This document shows, piece by piece, positions 56,819 through 64,000 of a DNA stretch of 64,000 nt. Both the position numbers and the translations under genes were made by a program. Source of the DNA: an uncultured Bacilli bacterium (lineage in GTDB: Bacteria > Bacillota_I > Bacilli_A > RF39 > UBA660); NCBI GenBank assembly GCA_910579455.1, contig CAJTUT010000001.1:62001-126000 (forward strand). The letters run 5' to 3'. The notes beneath the pieces were generated by a model. It worked only from the letters and a program-made list of their open reading frames with translations, was not told the DNA's origin and did not search any database. Numbering within the stretch: the stretch's first letter is position 1; every line of letters begins with the position of its first letter.

Positions 56819-56844
56819 ATCAGTTCCAAAATGTGGATGATTGA
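56815..56844 (+). other. Nine-codon mini-ORF behind a strong Shine-Dalgarno
   Basis: AAGGAGG (56801-56807) stands 7 nt before an ATG at 56815 that overlaps the flippase stop (ATGA). The frame reads MNQFQNVDD and ends in TGA at 56842-56844, inside the -35 box of the next promoter. It may be the stub of a lost operon gene or a leader peptide. Confidence 0.4.
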
Positions 56845-56868
56845 AAAACTTATGGATCATGATATACT
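56841..56868 (+). promoter_or_regulatory. Promoter of the ChW/GH25 gene
   Basis: TTGAAA (56841-56846), a 16-bp spacer and TATACT (56863-56868), with the -10 extended as TGATATACT. Confidence 0.7.
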
Positions 56869-56902
56869 AACATAGTAAATTAGTTTTTAAGGAGTAGTAA
56901 GT

Positions 56903-59206
56903 ATGAAAATAAAGAAAGTATTGATATTTTTAGTTTTAATTTTATCTATTATCTCAATTCAAGTTTTTGCTGAAGGGATTAATCAAAAAGATGAGCATGA
57001 AATAGGGGATCAGCATTTAACAACAGATGAAAGTAATAATATTTTAGAAGATGATCCCTCGATTGACTCAGAAAAGCAAGAAGAAAAAACACCCTCAGTA
57101 AGTCAAGATGGAAAAAACAAAGCAATCAATAACAAAGTAAGTGTTCAATATTCTACTCATATTCAATATATGGGATGGCAGGATTTTAAAAAAGAAGGGG
57201 AAATCTCAGGGACGTCGGGAAAGTCGTTAAGATTAGAAGCAATTAATATAAAACTGGAAAATAATAACCTAAATGGAGGAATTAGATATAAAACACATGT
57301 GCAAAACTTAGGTTGGCAGGCCTGGAAAAATGAAGGAGAGATCTCAGGAACATCAGGGAGTTCTTTAAGACTAGAAGCAATCCAAATCGAGTTAACGGGA
57401 GATCTTGCTTCTAATTATGACATTTATTATTCGGTGCATGTGGAAAATATAGGCTGGCTAGGTTGGGCTAAAAATGGAGAGCAATCAGGAAGTGCAGGAT
57501 ATGGATACCGTCTAGAAGGAATCAAGATAGTATTAGTAAAAAAAGGACAGTCGTTTGATGTAGGAAAAAAACACTACTATGAACCTGCTCCTATGATCTA
57601 TGGAAAAAGCCATGTACAATATGTAGGATGGAAAGATACAGGATATAATCCGGAAGTAATAGGGGCAGTAGGAAAAGGATTAAGATTAGAAGCTTTTACT
57701 TTAGGAATTTATCATTATAGTACAAAAGGAAGTATCAAATATAGCTCTTACGTAGAAAATGAGGGATGGCAACAAGAAGTAGAAGGAAATAAAATATCTG
57801 GAACTGTGGGAAAAGACAGGAAGATTGAGGCCATTAAAATTAGTTTAACAGGAGAAATTGCTAATTTATATGATGTATATTATAGTACTCATGTATCCAA
57901 TATAGGTTGGCTAGGTTGGACTAAGAATGGGGGAGTATCTGGAAGTAGAGGATATAACTATCAAATTGAGGGAATTAAAGTGAAGTTGGTTCCTAAAGGA
58001 CAAGGGTTTGATGTAGGAAGCAAGAAACCCTATTATGAACTGATTAATGCTATCCACAGTAATGCTCATATAGAAAATATTGGTTGGAGTGGCAATGCCA
58101 TTAATCAAGAGATAATAGGAACTACAAACAAAGGACTAAGACTAGAAGGAATTAGGCTATCAATTAATAATCCGACAGCAAGTGGCGGAATTGAGTACAG
58201 TTCTCATGTCCAGGAAATAGGATGGCAAGCTTTTAAGAAGGATGGTGACATTTCTGGAACGATAGGGAAAGGTTACCGAATAGAGGCCATTAAGATTAGA
58301 CTAACAGGAGATTTAGCAAATAAGTATGATATTTATTATCGTGCTCATATTCAAAACCATGGCTGGCTAGATTGGGCGAGTAATGGAGGAATTTCAGGGT
58401 CTGTATCTTGTTCTTATAGAATGGAGGCAATCCAAATAAAACTAGTTCCAAAGGGGAGTGCTGCACCAGGAAGTACGACAAGACCTTATATTACTAGTTA
58501 TTGGCAAACAGTAGGATCTAACACCTATTATTATAAAGAGGGTGTGAAAGTAACAGGCTGGCAGGTAATAGGAAATCATAAATACTACTTTAATCAGTAT
58601 GGGGAATTAAAGGTTAGTAACGCAAAAAAAATAATTGATGTTTCTCACCATCAAAAAGTAATAGACTGGAAAAAGGTCAAAGAAAGTGGAGAAATTGATG
58701 GTGTAATTATAAGAGCTACTTATAATGCAATTGGTGAAGATACTCAACTTAAAAATAATATAGAAGGGGTTAAAAAGTATGGTATTCCCTATGGAATTTA
58801 TGTAGCAAATTATGCCGAAAACTATTCTGAGGCGGTTATGACTGCTAAAAACGTAAAACAATTAATGAGTAAATATTCCATGAATCCAACTTTGGGAGTT
58901 TATTTGGATTTAGAGGATTTTCCAGAGTTGCCTGCTTTAGGTCTTATGAATACCGCTCAATGGGAAAGTATTACGAAAGGTTTCGTATCTATCATACCAA
59001 ATATTAAGATTTATGCGAATTATAATTATGTTACCACAAAACTCACAACATCTTATTTAAAAGATAGAATTTCTTGGATCGCACGATATAATACATTCTG
59101 TGGCTATTCTGGTCATTATGATGGTTGGCAATATACTAGTACAGGTAGGGTTACAGGTATATCTGGTAATATTGATATTAGTGCATTTGGGGATATGGCT
59201 AAATAA
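56903..59206 (+). CDS. Secreted lysozyme (GH25) with nine ChW repeats
   Basis: This 767-residue exported protein has a signal peptide at 1-23 (KKVLIFLVLILSIISIQVFA) and an acidic linker. Nine ChW (clostridial hydrophobic Trp) repeats lie at about 78-520, each with HxxxxGW, a Gly-Ser/Thr-Gly turn and RLEAI-like ends. They are arranged as three triplets separated by linkers such as PKGQSFDVG. A short choline-binding-like segment follows (SNTYYYKEGVKVTGWQVIG). The GH25 domain at about 573-767 has IIDVSHHQKVIDW (catalytic-face Asp) and GVYLDLEDF (acid pair), followed by INIDISAF-like NIDISAFGDM. It probably cleaves peptidoglycan while held to the wall by the repeats. It has its own promoter and terminator. 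Confidence 0.93.
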   Translation: MKIKKVLIFLVLILSIISIQVFAEGINQKDEHEIGDQHLTTDESNNILEDDPSIDSEKQEEKTPSVSQDGKNKAINNKVSVQYSTHIQYMGWQDFKKEGEISGTSGKSLRLEAINIKLENNNLNGGIRYKTHVQNLGWQAWKNEGEISGTSGSSLRLEAIQIELTGDLASNYDIYYSVHVENIGWLGWAKNGEQSGSAGYGYRLEGIKIVLVKKGQSFDVGKKHYYEPAPMIYGKSHVQYVGWKDTGYNPEVIGAVGKGLRLEAFTLGIYHYSTKGSIKYSSYVENEGWQQEVEGNKISGTVGKDRKIEAIKISLTGEIANLYDVYYSTHVSNIGWLGWTKNGGVSGSRGYNYQIEGIKVKLVPKGQGFDVGSKKPYYELINAIHSNAHIENIGWSGNAINQEIIGTTNKGLRLEGIRLSINNPTASGGIEYSSHVQEIGWQAFKKDGDISGTIGKGYRIEAIKIRLTGDLANKYDIYYRAHIQNHGWLDWASNGGISGSVSCSYRMEAIQIKLVPKGSAAPGSTTRPYITSYWQTVGSNTYYYKEGVKVTGWQVIGNHKYYFNQYGELKVSNAKKIIDVSHHQKVIDWKKVKESGEIDGVIIRATYNAIGEDTQLKNNIEGVKKYGIPYGIYVANYAENYSEAVMTAKNVKQLMSKYSMNPTLGVYLDLEDFPELPALGLMNTAQWESITKGFVSIIPNIKIYANYNYVTTKLTTSYLKDRISWIARYNTFCGYSGHYDGWQYTSTGRVTGISGNIDISAFGDMAK

Positions 59207-59229
59207 TTCATATATTATTTTAAAATGAG

Positions 59230-59258
59230 AAAAAAGAATTCTACTGAATTCTTTTTTT
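59230..59258 (+). terminator. Intrinsic terminator after the ChW/GH25 gene
   Basis: AAAAAAGAATTC and GAATTCTTTTTT form a 12-bp perfect stem around TACT, ending in a T-run. Confidence 0.85.
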
Positions 59259-59278
59259 GATCTATCCTTTATATTTAT

Positions 59279-59307
59279 TTGTTAATTACTACTCTTAATG
59301 GTATAAT
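59279..59307 (+). promoter_or_regulatory. Promoter of the second DUF2142 gene, overlapped by a palindrome
   Basis: TTGTTA (59279-59284), a 17-bp spacer and TATAAT (59302-59307), with an extended -10 (TGGTATAAT). The perfect palindrome 59294-59316 covers the -10 box. Confidence 0.65.
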
Positions 59308-59316
59308 ACCATTAAG
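59294..59316. repeat. Perfect 11-bp palindrome centred on a -10 box (operator candidate)
   Basis: CTTAATGGTAT and ATACCATTAAG are exact reverse complements around one central A. The palindrome includes TATAAT (59302-59307). Its position on the promoter suggests a repressor operator. A similar core occurs at 219-239. Confidence 0.6.
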
Positions 59317-59353
59317 GATAGATTTTTCTAAATTTAATCAAGGGGATATGAGT

Positions 59354-60874
59354 ATGAAAAAACTTATAGATTTTATTAAACGTGAGTATAAATATTTACT
59401 ATTTATATTATTATTCATGATCATGAATTTCTTGTTTTTATGTAATCTACACATTTCTAAATTTTCAAGTAGTCATCTATTTATTTTTGTAGCTTTAATT
59501 TTTCTAAATATTATTTTTATAGGAGGATATGCATTTTTATTTCGTAAAAAAGAGGATTTAAAAGTGGAAAAATTGTATTTGATGATGATAATTCCCTTAG
59601 GACTCTTCTATTTATTTTTATTCCCTGTTAATCAAATGCCTGATGAAAATACACATTTGATGAGGATTTCTGAAATTTCATTGGGACATTTATCGTCAAA
59701 GATGGAGTCTAAAAAAGGAATTCAAGGAAGATATATGGATGCTAATCTTTCAAAAGTTATTGGTGCCAATCGTTATAAAGAAGTGATTAAAAGATCAAAA
59801 ATAAAATCATCAAAGGATCTTAGTTTTTATCATTTTGCGAATACAGCCTTATACTCTTTTGTCTGCTATTTGCCTCAAACAATGGGAATGTTGATTGCTA
59901 AAACGATGAATCTCCCTATCATTTTTCAAGTTTATATGGCAAGATTATTTAATTTTTTAGTATTTATCCTTTTAACTTATCAAGCTTTAAAATTAATTCC
60001 AATAAAAAAATCTTGTTTCTTTCTTATTTTATTTTTTCCTATTGTATTACAAGAGGCAGTATCTTTATCCCCAGATGCATTAACCATTGCAGCTTCTATG
60101 TTCTTTATTGCTTATGTGTTCCATCTAAGATATAAAGAAGAGTCTTTAATTACAAAAAAAGAAATTGGTGTTTTAGCACTTACCTCTATTGTATTGTCAT
60201 TATGTAAAATTGTATATTTACCAATTTGTTTTCTTATTTTTTTCATTCCAAGACAGAAGTTCTCGTCAAGGAAGAGAAAAAATATTATGGTATTATGGAT
60301 TGTTTTAATATCGATTTTAATCAATTTAATTTGGCTATCCATCTCAAAAAATTTTCTACCAAAAACTAATGGGATCAATTCAGGAAGTCAACTACATTAT
60401 ATTCTTACAGACTTTCTAAGTTATGGAATGACTGCATTTAGGACGTATGATATTACAGGAAAGGATTTGCTTTTTCATTCATTTGGAAATAGCTTGGGTA
60501 ATTTAAATATTAGAATATCAGAATTATATATCATTCCTATTATGCTTTTATTCCTGATCTTTGTTTTGTATGATAACGATCAGAATAAAAGAATTATTAT
60601 CAAAAATAGTGAGAAGGTATGGATTATTTTTCTTATTTTGGGAGTTGTAGCGTTAATATCTACTAGTCTATATTTACAATGGACACCTGTTGGTTCTTCA
60701 ACAATTGCTGGAATTCAAGGGCGTTATTTTATTCCTATATACTTTTTGTTACCATTTTTATTTACCAAATACAAGTTATTACCAAGAAAAGAGTTTTTAA
60801 ATAGATATGTTTATTTGTATCTTGTTGCACTTAATACTTATGTATTTAGTACTATATTTTATCAATTTATATAA
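59354..60874 (+). CDS. DUF2142 polytopic membrane protein, second copy (probable GT-C glycosyltransferase)
   Basis: This 506-residue protein has about twelve helices. The first outer loop has FPVNQMPDENTHLMRISEIS (DUF2142-type acidic and His residues), and the C-terminal signature is SSTIAGIQGRYFIPI. It lacks the N-terminal beta domain of the copy at 46833. The frame is open to 59279, but AAGGGGA before 59354 and the position of the promoter argue for ATG 59354. A GtrA-type protein follows in 14 bp, so this pair plus a GtrB-like synthase makes a side-chain transfer system. The last point is inference. Confidence 0.87.
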   Translation: MKKLIDFIKREYKYLLFILLFMIMNFLFLCNLHISKFSSSHLFIFVALIFLNIIFIGGYAFLFRKKEDLKVEKLYLMMIIPLGLFYLFLFPVNQMPDENTHLMRISEISLGHLSSKMESKKGIQGRYMDANLSKVIGANRYKEVIKRSKIKSSKDLSFYHFANTALYSFVCYLPQTMGMLIAKTMNLPIIFQVYMARLFNFLVFILLTYQALKLIPIKKSCFFLILFFPIVLQEAVSLSPDALTIAASMFFIAYVFHLRYKEESLITKKEIGVLALTSIVLSLCKIVYLPICFLIFFIPRQKFSSRKRKNIMVLWIVLISILINLIWLSISKNFLPKTNGINSGSQLHYILTDFLSYGMTAFRTYDITGKDLLFHSFGNSLGNLNIRISELYIIPIMLLFLIFVLYDNDQNKRIIIKNSEKVWIIFLILGVVALISTSLYLQWTPVGSSTIAGIQGRYFIPIYFLLPFLFTKYKLLPRKEFLNRYVYLYLVALNTYVFSTIFYQFI

Positions 60875-60888
60875 AAGGGAAGTAGTTT

Positions 60889-61344
60889 ATGAAAAAAGAA
60901 GATAAGGCATCCTTATTTGTAAAAAGGATTTTGAAAATCACTCATATAAAAGTAAGTAAGAAGTTGGAAAATCTTTTGATCCAAATTTTTAAGTTTGGAA
61001 TTGTAGGGGTAATGGCAACGATTATTGATTTTGCATCAATTTATATATTAAAAGAGTTTCTACATATACATGTAATAGTCGCTAATACATTATCCTTTTG
61101 TATTGCAACAGTCTATAACTATATGGCAAGTATTCACTGGGTATTTAAAGTCAATCAAGATAAAGATCCCAAAAAGAATTTCATTTTATTTATCTTTTTC
61201 AGTGTTATAGGATTAATATTAAATGATTTGCTTATGTGGTTTACAGTAGAGCAATTTCAAATTTATTATTTACTTGGTAAAGTAATTGCAACTTGTCTTG
61301 TTATGATTTTTAACTTTATTACAAGAAAATTATTTTTAGAATAA
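60889..61344 (+). CDS. GtrA-family membrane protein
   Basis: This 151-residue protein has four membrane helices. IQIFKFGIVGVMATIIDFASIYILKEF is the GtrA opening, and NTLSFCIATVYNYMASIHWVFK is the second conserved segment. GtrA proteins are thought to flip undecaprenyl-phosphate sugars made by GtrB-like enzymes. The candidate partner synthases here are at 50618 and 48742. Shine-Dalgarno AAAGGGAAG. It closes the DUF2142 transcript. Confidence 0.92.
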   Translation: MKKEDKASLFVKRILKITHIKVSKKLENLLIQIFKFGIVGVMATIIDFASIYILKEFLHIHVIVANTLSFCIATVYNYMASIHWVFKVNQDKDPKKNFILFIFFSVIGLILNDLLMWFTVEQFQIYYLLGKVIATCLVMIFNFITRKLFLE

Positions 61345-61367
61345 TACAAAATTAACAGTGGAGATAA

Positions 61368-61565
61368 TTATTTTTTAATGTAAAATATCAACATTTAGAT
61401 TTAGTGTTTATACTGTTTGGGCTTATAGTTAATGTTTTTTTTCCTTTTGTTTTCGTAGTATATTTTTACAGATTCCCATCTATTAGAAAAAGCTATGACT
61501 ATATCTGTGTGCTAATTCCTATCATCAAAATATTAGAGATAATAAGGATAGTATCTATTTCATAA
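61368..61565 (+). other. Open frame without a good start: hydrophobic gene remnant or small membrane protein
   Basis: In the 320-bp gap after the GtrA gene a forward frame is open for 65 codons to TAA 61563-61565. It encodes two hydrophobic stretches (LDLVFILFGLIVNVFFPF and YICVLIPIIKILEII) with a basic loop between. There is no ATG near the front and no Shine-Dalgarno; the first possible starts are late GTG codons. It looks like the end of a lost membrane protein. Nothing else is visible in the gap apart from the promoter at 61615. Confidence 0.4.
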
Positions 61566-61614
61566 CTTGAAAGAGGTGTTTAAGGGAAGAATCAAAGAAG
61601 AAAATTAATTTTTT

Positions 61615-61642
61615 TTGATTGAAACAAAATACATTGTATAGT
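61615..61642 (+). promoter_or_regulatory. Probable promoter of the 61.7 kb gene
   Basis: TTGATT (61615-61620), a 16-bp spacer and TATAGT (61637-61642), 22 bp before the ATG at 61665. Confidence 0.5.
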
Positions 61643-61664
61643 ATATTAATAATAGGGTGATACG

Positions 61665-62438
61665 ATGAAAGAGGAAAAGAAAATGGTTGAGAAAAAAGGT
61701 AAAAGTGGATGTGCAATTGTCCTTCTTTGTATTGCTTTCTTATTAATTGGTGCAGGAGGAATGTATTATTTCATTAGTACAAAACTAGGACCTATAAATA
61801 AGCAGGATACAAGTATAAATAACGAGGAAATATCTCTTAACCCTAATGGGGTCTTAGTAAGGGAACTAGTAGATAGACTGGACTATAATACAGAATGTGG
61901 TATTAATGAATCATTATACAAAAACTCTAAAACAACAATAGATAATTTAGATGAACTCTATTTAAAAGTACTAGTAGCTAAACAAGCAAATGGTAAAAAC
62001 TTAAATGGAGTTATATCTTTTACAAAAGAAGAATTTGATTCTAGTGCCAAGGAATTATTTGGAAAAGAAATGAGTCTTAGTTCATCTGATATTACTAATA
62101 TTTGTCCTTCGATTACCTATGACTCTATTAATCAAAAATATACAGGGGGTGCGAATACTTGTGAGAAAAAGTCATGTAGTTATGAAAATAAAAGACACGT
62201 TGTAAAGGCTTTTAAAAAGGCAAACAATTTGTATATCATTATGGCAGTAGTTGCTATTAATCAGGAAAGTAGAAAAATTTCAAATATAAATGATTTAAAT
62301 TCCGTGATAGAAGGAGTAGATATTAATACATTTGATATATCAAAAGATTATGAAAAAGTAAATAATTATAAATATACATTTATTTATGATATTGATGATA
62401 ATAACTATATTTTTAAAAGTATAGAGTTAGAAAAATAA
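61665..62438 (+). CDS. Membrane-anchored extracytoplasmic protein of unknown function
   Basis: This 257-residue protein has a charged N-terminus, one membrane helix (about 17-37) and an outer domain. The domain has four Cys, at YNTECGIN, NICPSI and NTCEKKSC. The last pair is close together and could form disulfides. The domain ends in beta-rich segments (YKYTFIYDIDDNNYIF). I recognise no family. Shine-Dalgarno AGGGTGAT. It is a single-gene unit between glycan genes and may be a wall-associated factor, but nothing in the sequence proves that. Confidence 0.78.
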   Translation: MKEEKKMVEKKGKSGCAIVLLCIAFLLIGAGGMYYFISTKLGPINKQDTSINNEEISLNPNGVLVRELVDRLDYNTECGINESLYKNSKTTIDNLDELYLKVLVAKQANGKNLNGVISFTKEEFDSSAKELFGKEMSLSSSDITNICPSITYDSINQKYTGGANTCEKKSCSYENKRHVVKAFKKANNLYIIMAVVAINQESRKISNINDLNSVIEGVDINTFDISKDYEKVNNYKYTFIYDIDDNNYIFKSIELEK

Positions 62439-62439
62439 T

Positions 62440-62475
62440 ATGAAATATTTTTCTTTTCATATAAAAATATTTCAT
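62440..62475. repeat. 13-bp perfect inverted repeat (terminator and/or operator)
   Basis: ATGAAATATTTTT and AAAAATATTTCAT pair perfectly around a 10-nt loop. It starts 1 nt after the upstream stop codon and ends 1 nt before TATAAT (62477-62482), the likely -10 box of the next gene. There is no U-tract after it, so it is a weak terminator. Confidence 0.6.
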
Positions 62476-62499
62476 GTATAATAGGATAAGGTGATGATA

Positions 62500-63687
62500 A
62501 TGAAAAAGATATCAATTTTATCTTTACATTTAGGATTTGGTGGTATTGAAAAATCAATTGTTGCTTTAGCCAATCTCTTATGTGATAAATATCAAGTAGA
62601 AATTGCCTGTATTTATAAATTATACGATAAAGAGGCATTCGAATTGGATAAAAGGGTGAAAGTGAAATACCTAATTCGCAGTAATTTGCCAAAAAAGGTA
62701 GAGGGATATAAATTATTGTTTTTTAAATTTCATTGGATAAAACTGATAAAAAAACTATGGAAGGACTATTTTAAAAAATTAAAATTTGCATCTTTTTTTA
62801 AAGATACCTTTCTTGGGATTTCTATGTATCCAAAAAGAGCTAAAGTTATGAAAAACTATATTAAAAATTCTAATTCTAATGTTATGATTTCTACTAGAAC
62901 TTTTTTGAATGAATGGCTAAGTGAGTGTGCAAAAGATAATGTAGTAACAATTGGTTGGGAACATAATCATTATCATGATAATATAAAATATGCTGTGGAT
63001 GTTATTAGAAGTTGTAAAAATTTAGACTACTTTGTATTAGTATCTAAAGATTTATATCAATTCTATAGAAAAAAATTAATAGATTATAAATGTAGATGTG
63101 TTTACATTCCTAATATCTTAGATACTATTCCTCCTAGACTTGCAAAACTGGAACAAAAACGGTTAGTATCAGTTGGTAGACTCTCTAAAGAAAAAGGCTA
63201 TTTAGATTTATTAAGAATTTATAATATCTTGATAAAAGAACATCCAGATTGGACTTTGGATATTATAGGAGATGGTCCAGAAAGAGAATCTTTAGAAGAG
63301 TATATAAAAGAACATCATCTAGAAGAAAAAGTTATCTTGCATGGATTTCAAGGAAAAGATTATATTGGTGAAGTATTAAATCAATCCTCTATTTATTTAA
63401 TGACATCTTATACAGAAAGTTTTGGTATTGTTTTAATTGAAGCAATGAGTTATGGTCTACCTTGTGTTGCCTTTTCATCTGCAGAGGGAGCAAAGGAATT
63501 AATTAATAGTGGTAGTAATGGTTATTTAATTAAAAATAGAAATAATAGGGCCTATATTAAAAAAGTAGAAGATTTAATGGAGGATATAGAGGTTAGAAAA
63601 AGAATTGGCAAAATGGGAAGGAAAAGTATTAAGAAGTATAGTGGAGAAGAAGTAATAAAGTCCTGGTTAGATATTATAGAAAGTTAG
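62500..63687 (+). CDS. Family 4 glycosyltransferase
   Basis: This 395-residue GT-B enzyme has an N-terminal SLHLGFGGIEKSIVALANLL acceptor-side motif, IGWEHNHYHD, and a C-terminal donor domain with RLVSVGRLSKEKGYLDLL, IIGDGPERESLEEY and the EX7E element ESFGIVLIE. It retains all key residues of the GT4 family. It resembles N-acetylgalactosamine or galactose transferases of capsule loci, but the sugar cannot be read. AAGGTGA (62488-62494) sets the start at 62500; the frame is also open from GTG 62491 and ATG 62494. Confidence 0.92.
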   Translation: MKKISILSLHLGFGGIEKSIVALANLLCDKYQVEIACIYKLYDKEAFELDKRVKVKYLIRSNLPKKVEGYKLLFFKFHWIKLIKKLWKDYFKKLKFASFFKDTFLGISMYPKRAKVMKNYIKNSNSNVMISTRTFLNEWLSECAKDNVVTIGWEHNHYHDNIKYAVDVIRSCKNLDYFVLVSKDLYQFYRKKLIDYKCRCVYIPNILDTIPPRLAKLEQKRLVSVGRLSKEKGYLDLLRIYNILIKEHPDWTLDIIGDGPERESLEEYIKEHHLEEKVILHGFQGKDYIGEVLNQSSIYLMTSYTESFGIVLIEAMSYGLPCVAFSSAEGAKELINSGSNGYLIKNRNNRAYIKKVEDLMEDIEVRKRIGKMGRKSIKKYSGEEVIKSWLDIIES

Positions 63688-63693
63688 ATAATA

Positions 63694-63742
63694 AAAAGTA
63701 GGAAAAATGATTAAGATTTTTGTTTTTTCTACTTTTGTTTTT
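63694..63742 (+). terminator. Intrinsic terminator after the GT4 gene
   Basis: AAAAGTAG (63694-63701) and CTACTTTT (63729-63736) pair, and the stem extends inward through a G-U and five A-T pairs. GTTTTTATTTT follows. Confidence 0.65.
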
Positions 63743-63748
63743 ATTTTA

Positions 63749-63757
63749 TGGTATACT
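63749..63757 (+). promoter_or_regulatory. Extended -10 promoter of the Alg14-like gene
   Basis: TGGTATACT lies 18 bp before the ATG at 63775, with AGGTGAT between. It is the same arrangement as the ligA promoter. Confidence 0.6.
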
Positions 63758-63774
63758 ACTATTAGGTGATGATA

Positions 63775-64000
63775 ATGAAAAAGGTACTGTTTATATCCTC
63801 AACTGGAGGACACTTATCCGAGATGCTACAATTGAAAAGTATGTTTAAAAATTATGATTATCATATTATCACAGAAAAAACAAAATCTAATATTAGTCTG
63901 AAGGCTGATTATAAAAAAAGAATTAGTTTTCTAATTTATGGAACCAAGGATCATCCTATATCATATCCTTTTAAATTACTTGCCAACTGTTTTAAGAGCC
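63775..64000 (+). CDS. Alg14/PssD-like glycosyltransferase subunit (3' end outside window)
   Basis: The first 75 residues are readable. VLFISSTGGHLSEMLQLKSMF is the glycine-rich opening of the Alg14/PssD/CpsF family, followed by YHIITEKTKSN. Family members have an N-terminal membrane-association function and pair with an Alg13/PssE catalytic subunit to form a UDP-sugar transferase on a lipid carrier. The partner gene should lie just to the right of the window. It is the last gene seen in the glycan block. Confidence 0.85.
   Translation, partial: MKKVLFISSTGGHLSEMLQLKSMFKNYDYHIITEKTKSNISLKADYKKRISFLIYGTKDHPISYPFKLLANCFKS

Overview
The window is an AT-rich, low-GC, single-membrane (Gram-positive type) bacterial chromosome segment. 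TGA, TAA and TAG all end genes and Trp is written TGG, so the standard bacterial code applies. The gene set (NAD-dependent ligase, GatCAB, an LtaS-like sulfatase, an LCP glycan ligase, PASTA and SH3/GH73 wall proteins, ChW repeats with a GH25 lysozyme, dTDP-rhamnose synthesis, a TagGH-like ABC exporter) suggests an uncultured gut Bacillota, probably on the Bacilli/Erysipelotrichia side. That placement is inference. Many genes are preceded by an extended -10 box (TG-N-TATAMT), often without a clear -35.

1-6.2 kb is housekeeping: the tail of an unknown gene, ligA, a decayed IS110-family transposase, then gatC-gatA-gatB. 6.2-12.9 kb holds envelope and signalling genes: a membrane-anchored unknown protein, a protein with two extracellular solute-binding-like modules and a degenerate GGDEF domain, a YihY/BrkB membrane protein, an LtaS-like sulfatase with a co-transcribed anchored protein, and a small membrane protein. 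12.9-18.9 kb has a reverse-strand LCP protein with an unusual architecture, divergent from a large secreted GH73 glucosaminidase.

18.9-23.7 kb is an accessory patch with a DNA-alkylation-repair theme: an HhH protein, two overlapping O6-alkylguanine methyltransferase-family genes, 3-methyladenine glycosylase I, and a DUF1848 protein beside a broken SPL-type radical SAM gene. Two more broken genes lie in the patch, so it is decaying. A reverse-strand multi-PASTA membrane protein without a kinase domain follows.

25.7-64 kb is almost entirely forward strand and is a cell-wall or capsular glycan locus. It has sugar-nucleotide synthesis (rfbA, an RmlC-RmlD fusion, galE, rfbB), at least nine glycosyltransferases, a Wzy-like polymerase/ligase, a Wzx-like flippase, a two-gene ABC exporter, an acyltransferase, LicD, and several polytopic proteins of the GT-C/DUF2142/DUF2304/GtrA type that usually work in polyprenyl-phosphate-sugar side-chain transfer. 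Set into the locus are a zinc-ribbon/TPM/SPFH triad resembling Bacillus YdjG-YdjH-YdjI, an SGNH hydrolase, and a secreted nine-repeat ChW protein with a GH25 lysozyme domain. No initiating sugar-phosphate transferase is visible. The locus runs off the right edge inside an Alg14/PssD-like gene.

The clearest leads are the YdjGHI-like triad without PspA, the composite LCP and PASTA envelope proteins, the repair patch, the three-by-three ChW architecture, and a perfect palindrome lying on a promoter -10 box at 59.3 kb. I saw no tRNA, rRNA, CRISPR array or intact mobile element.
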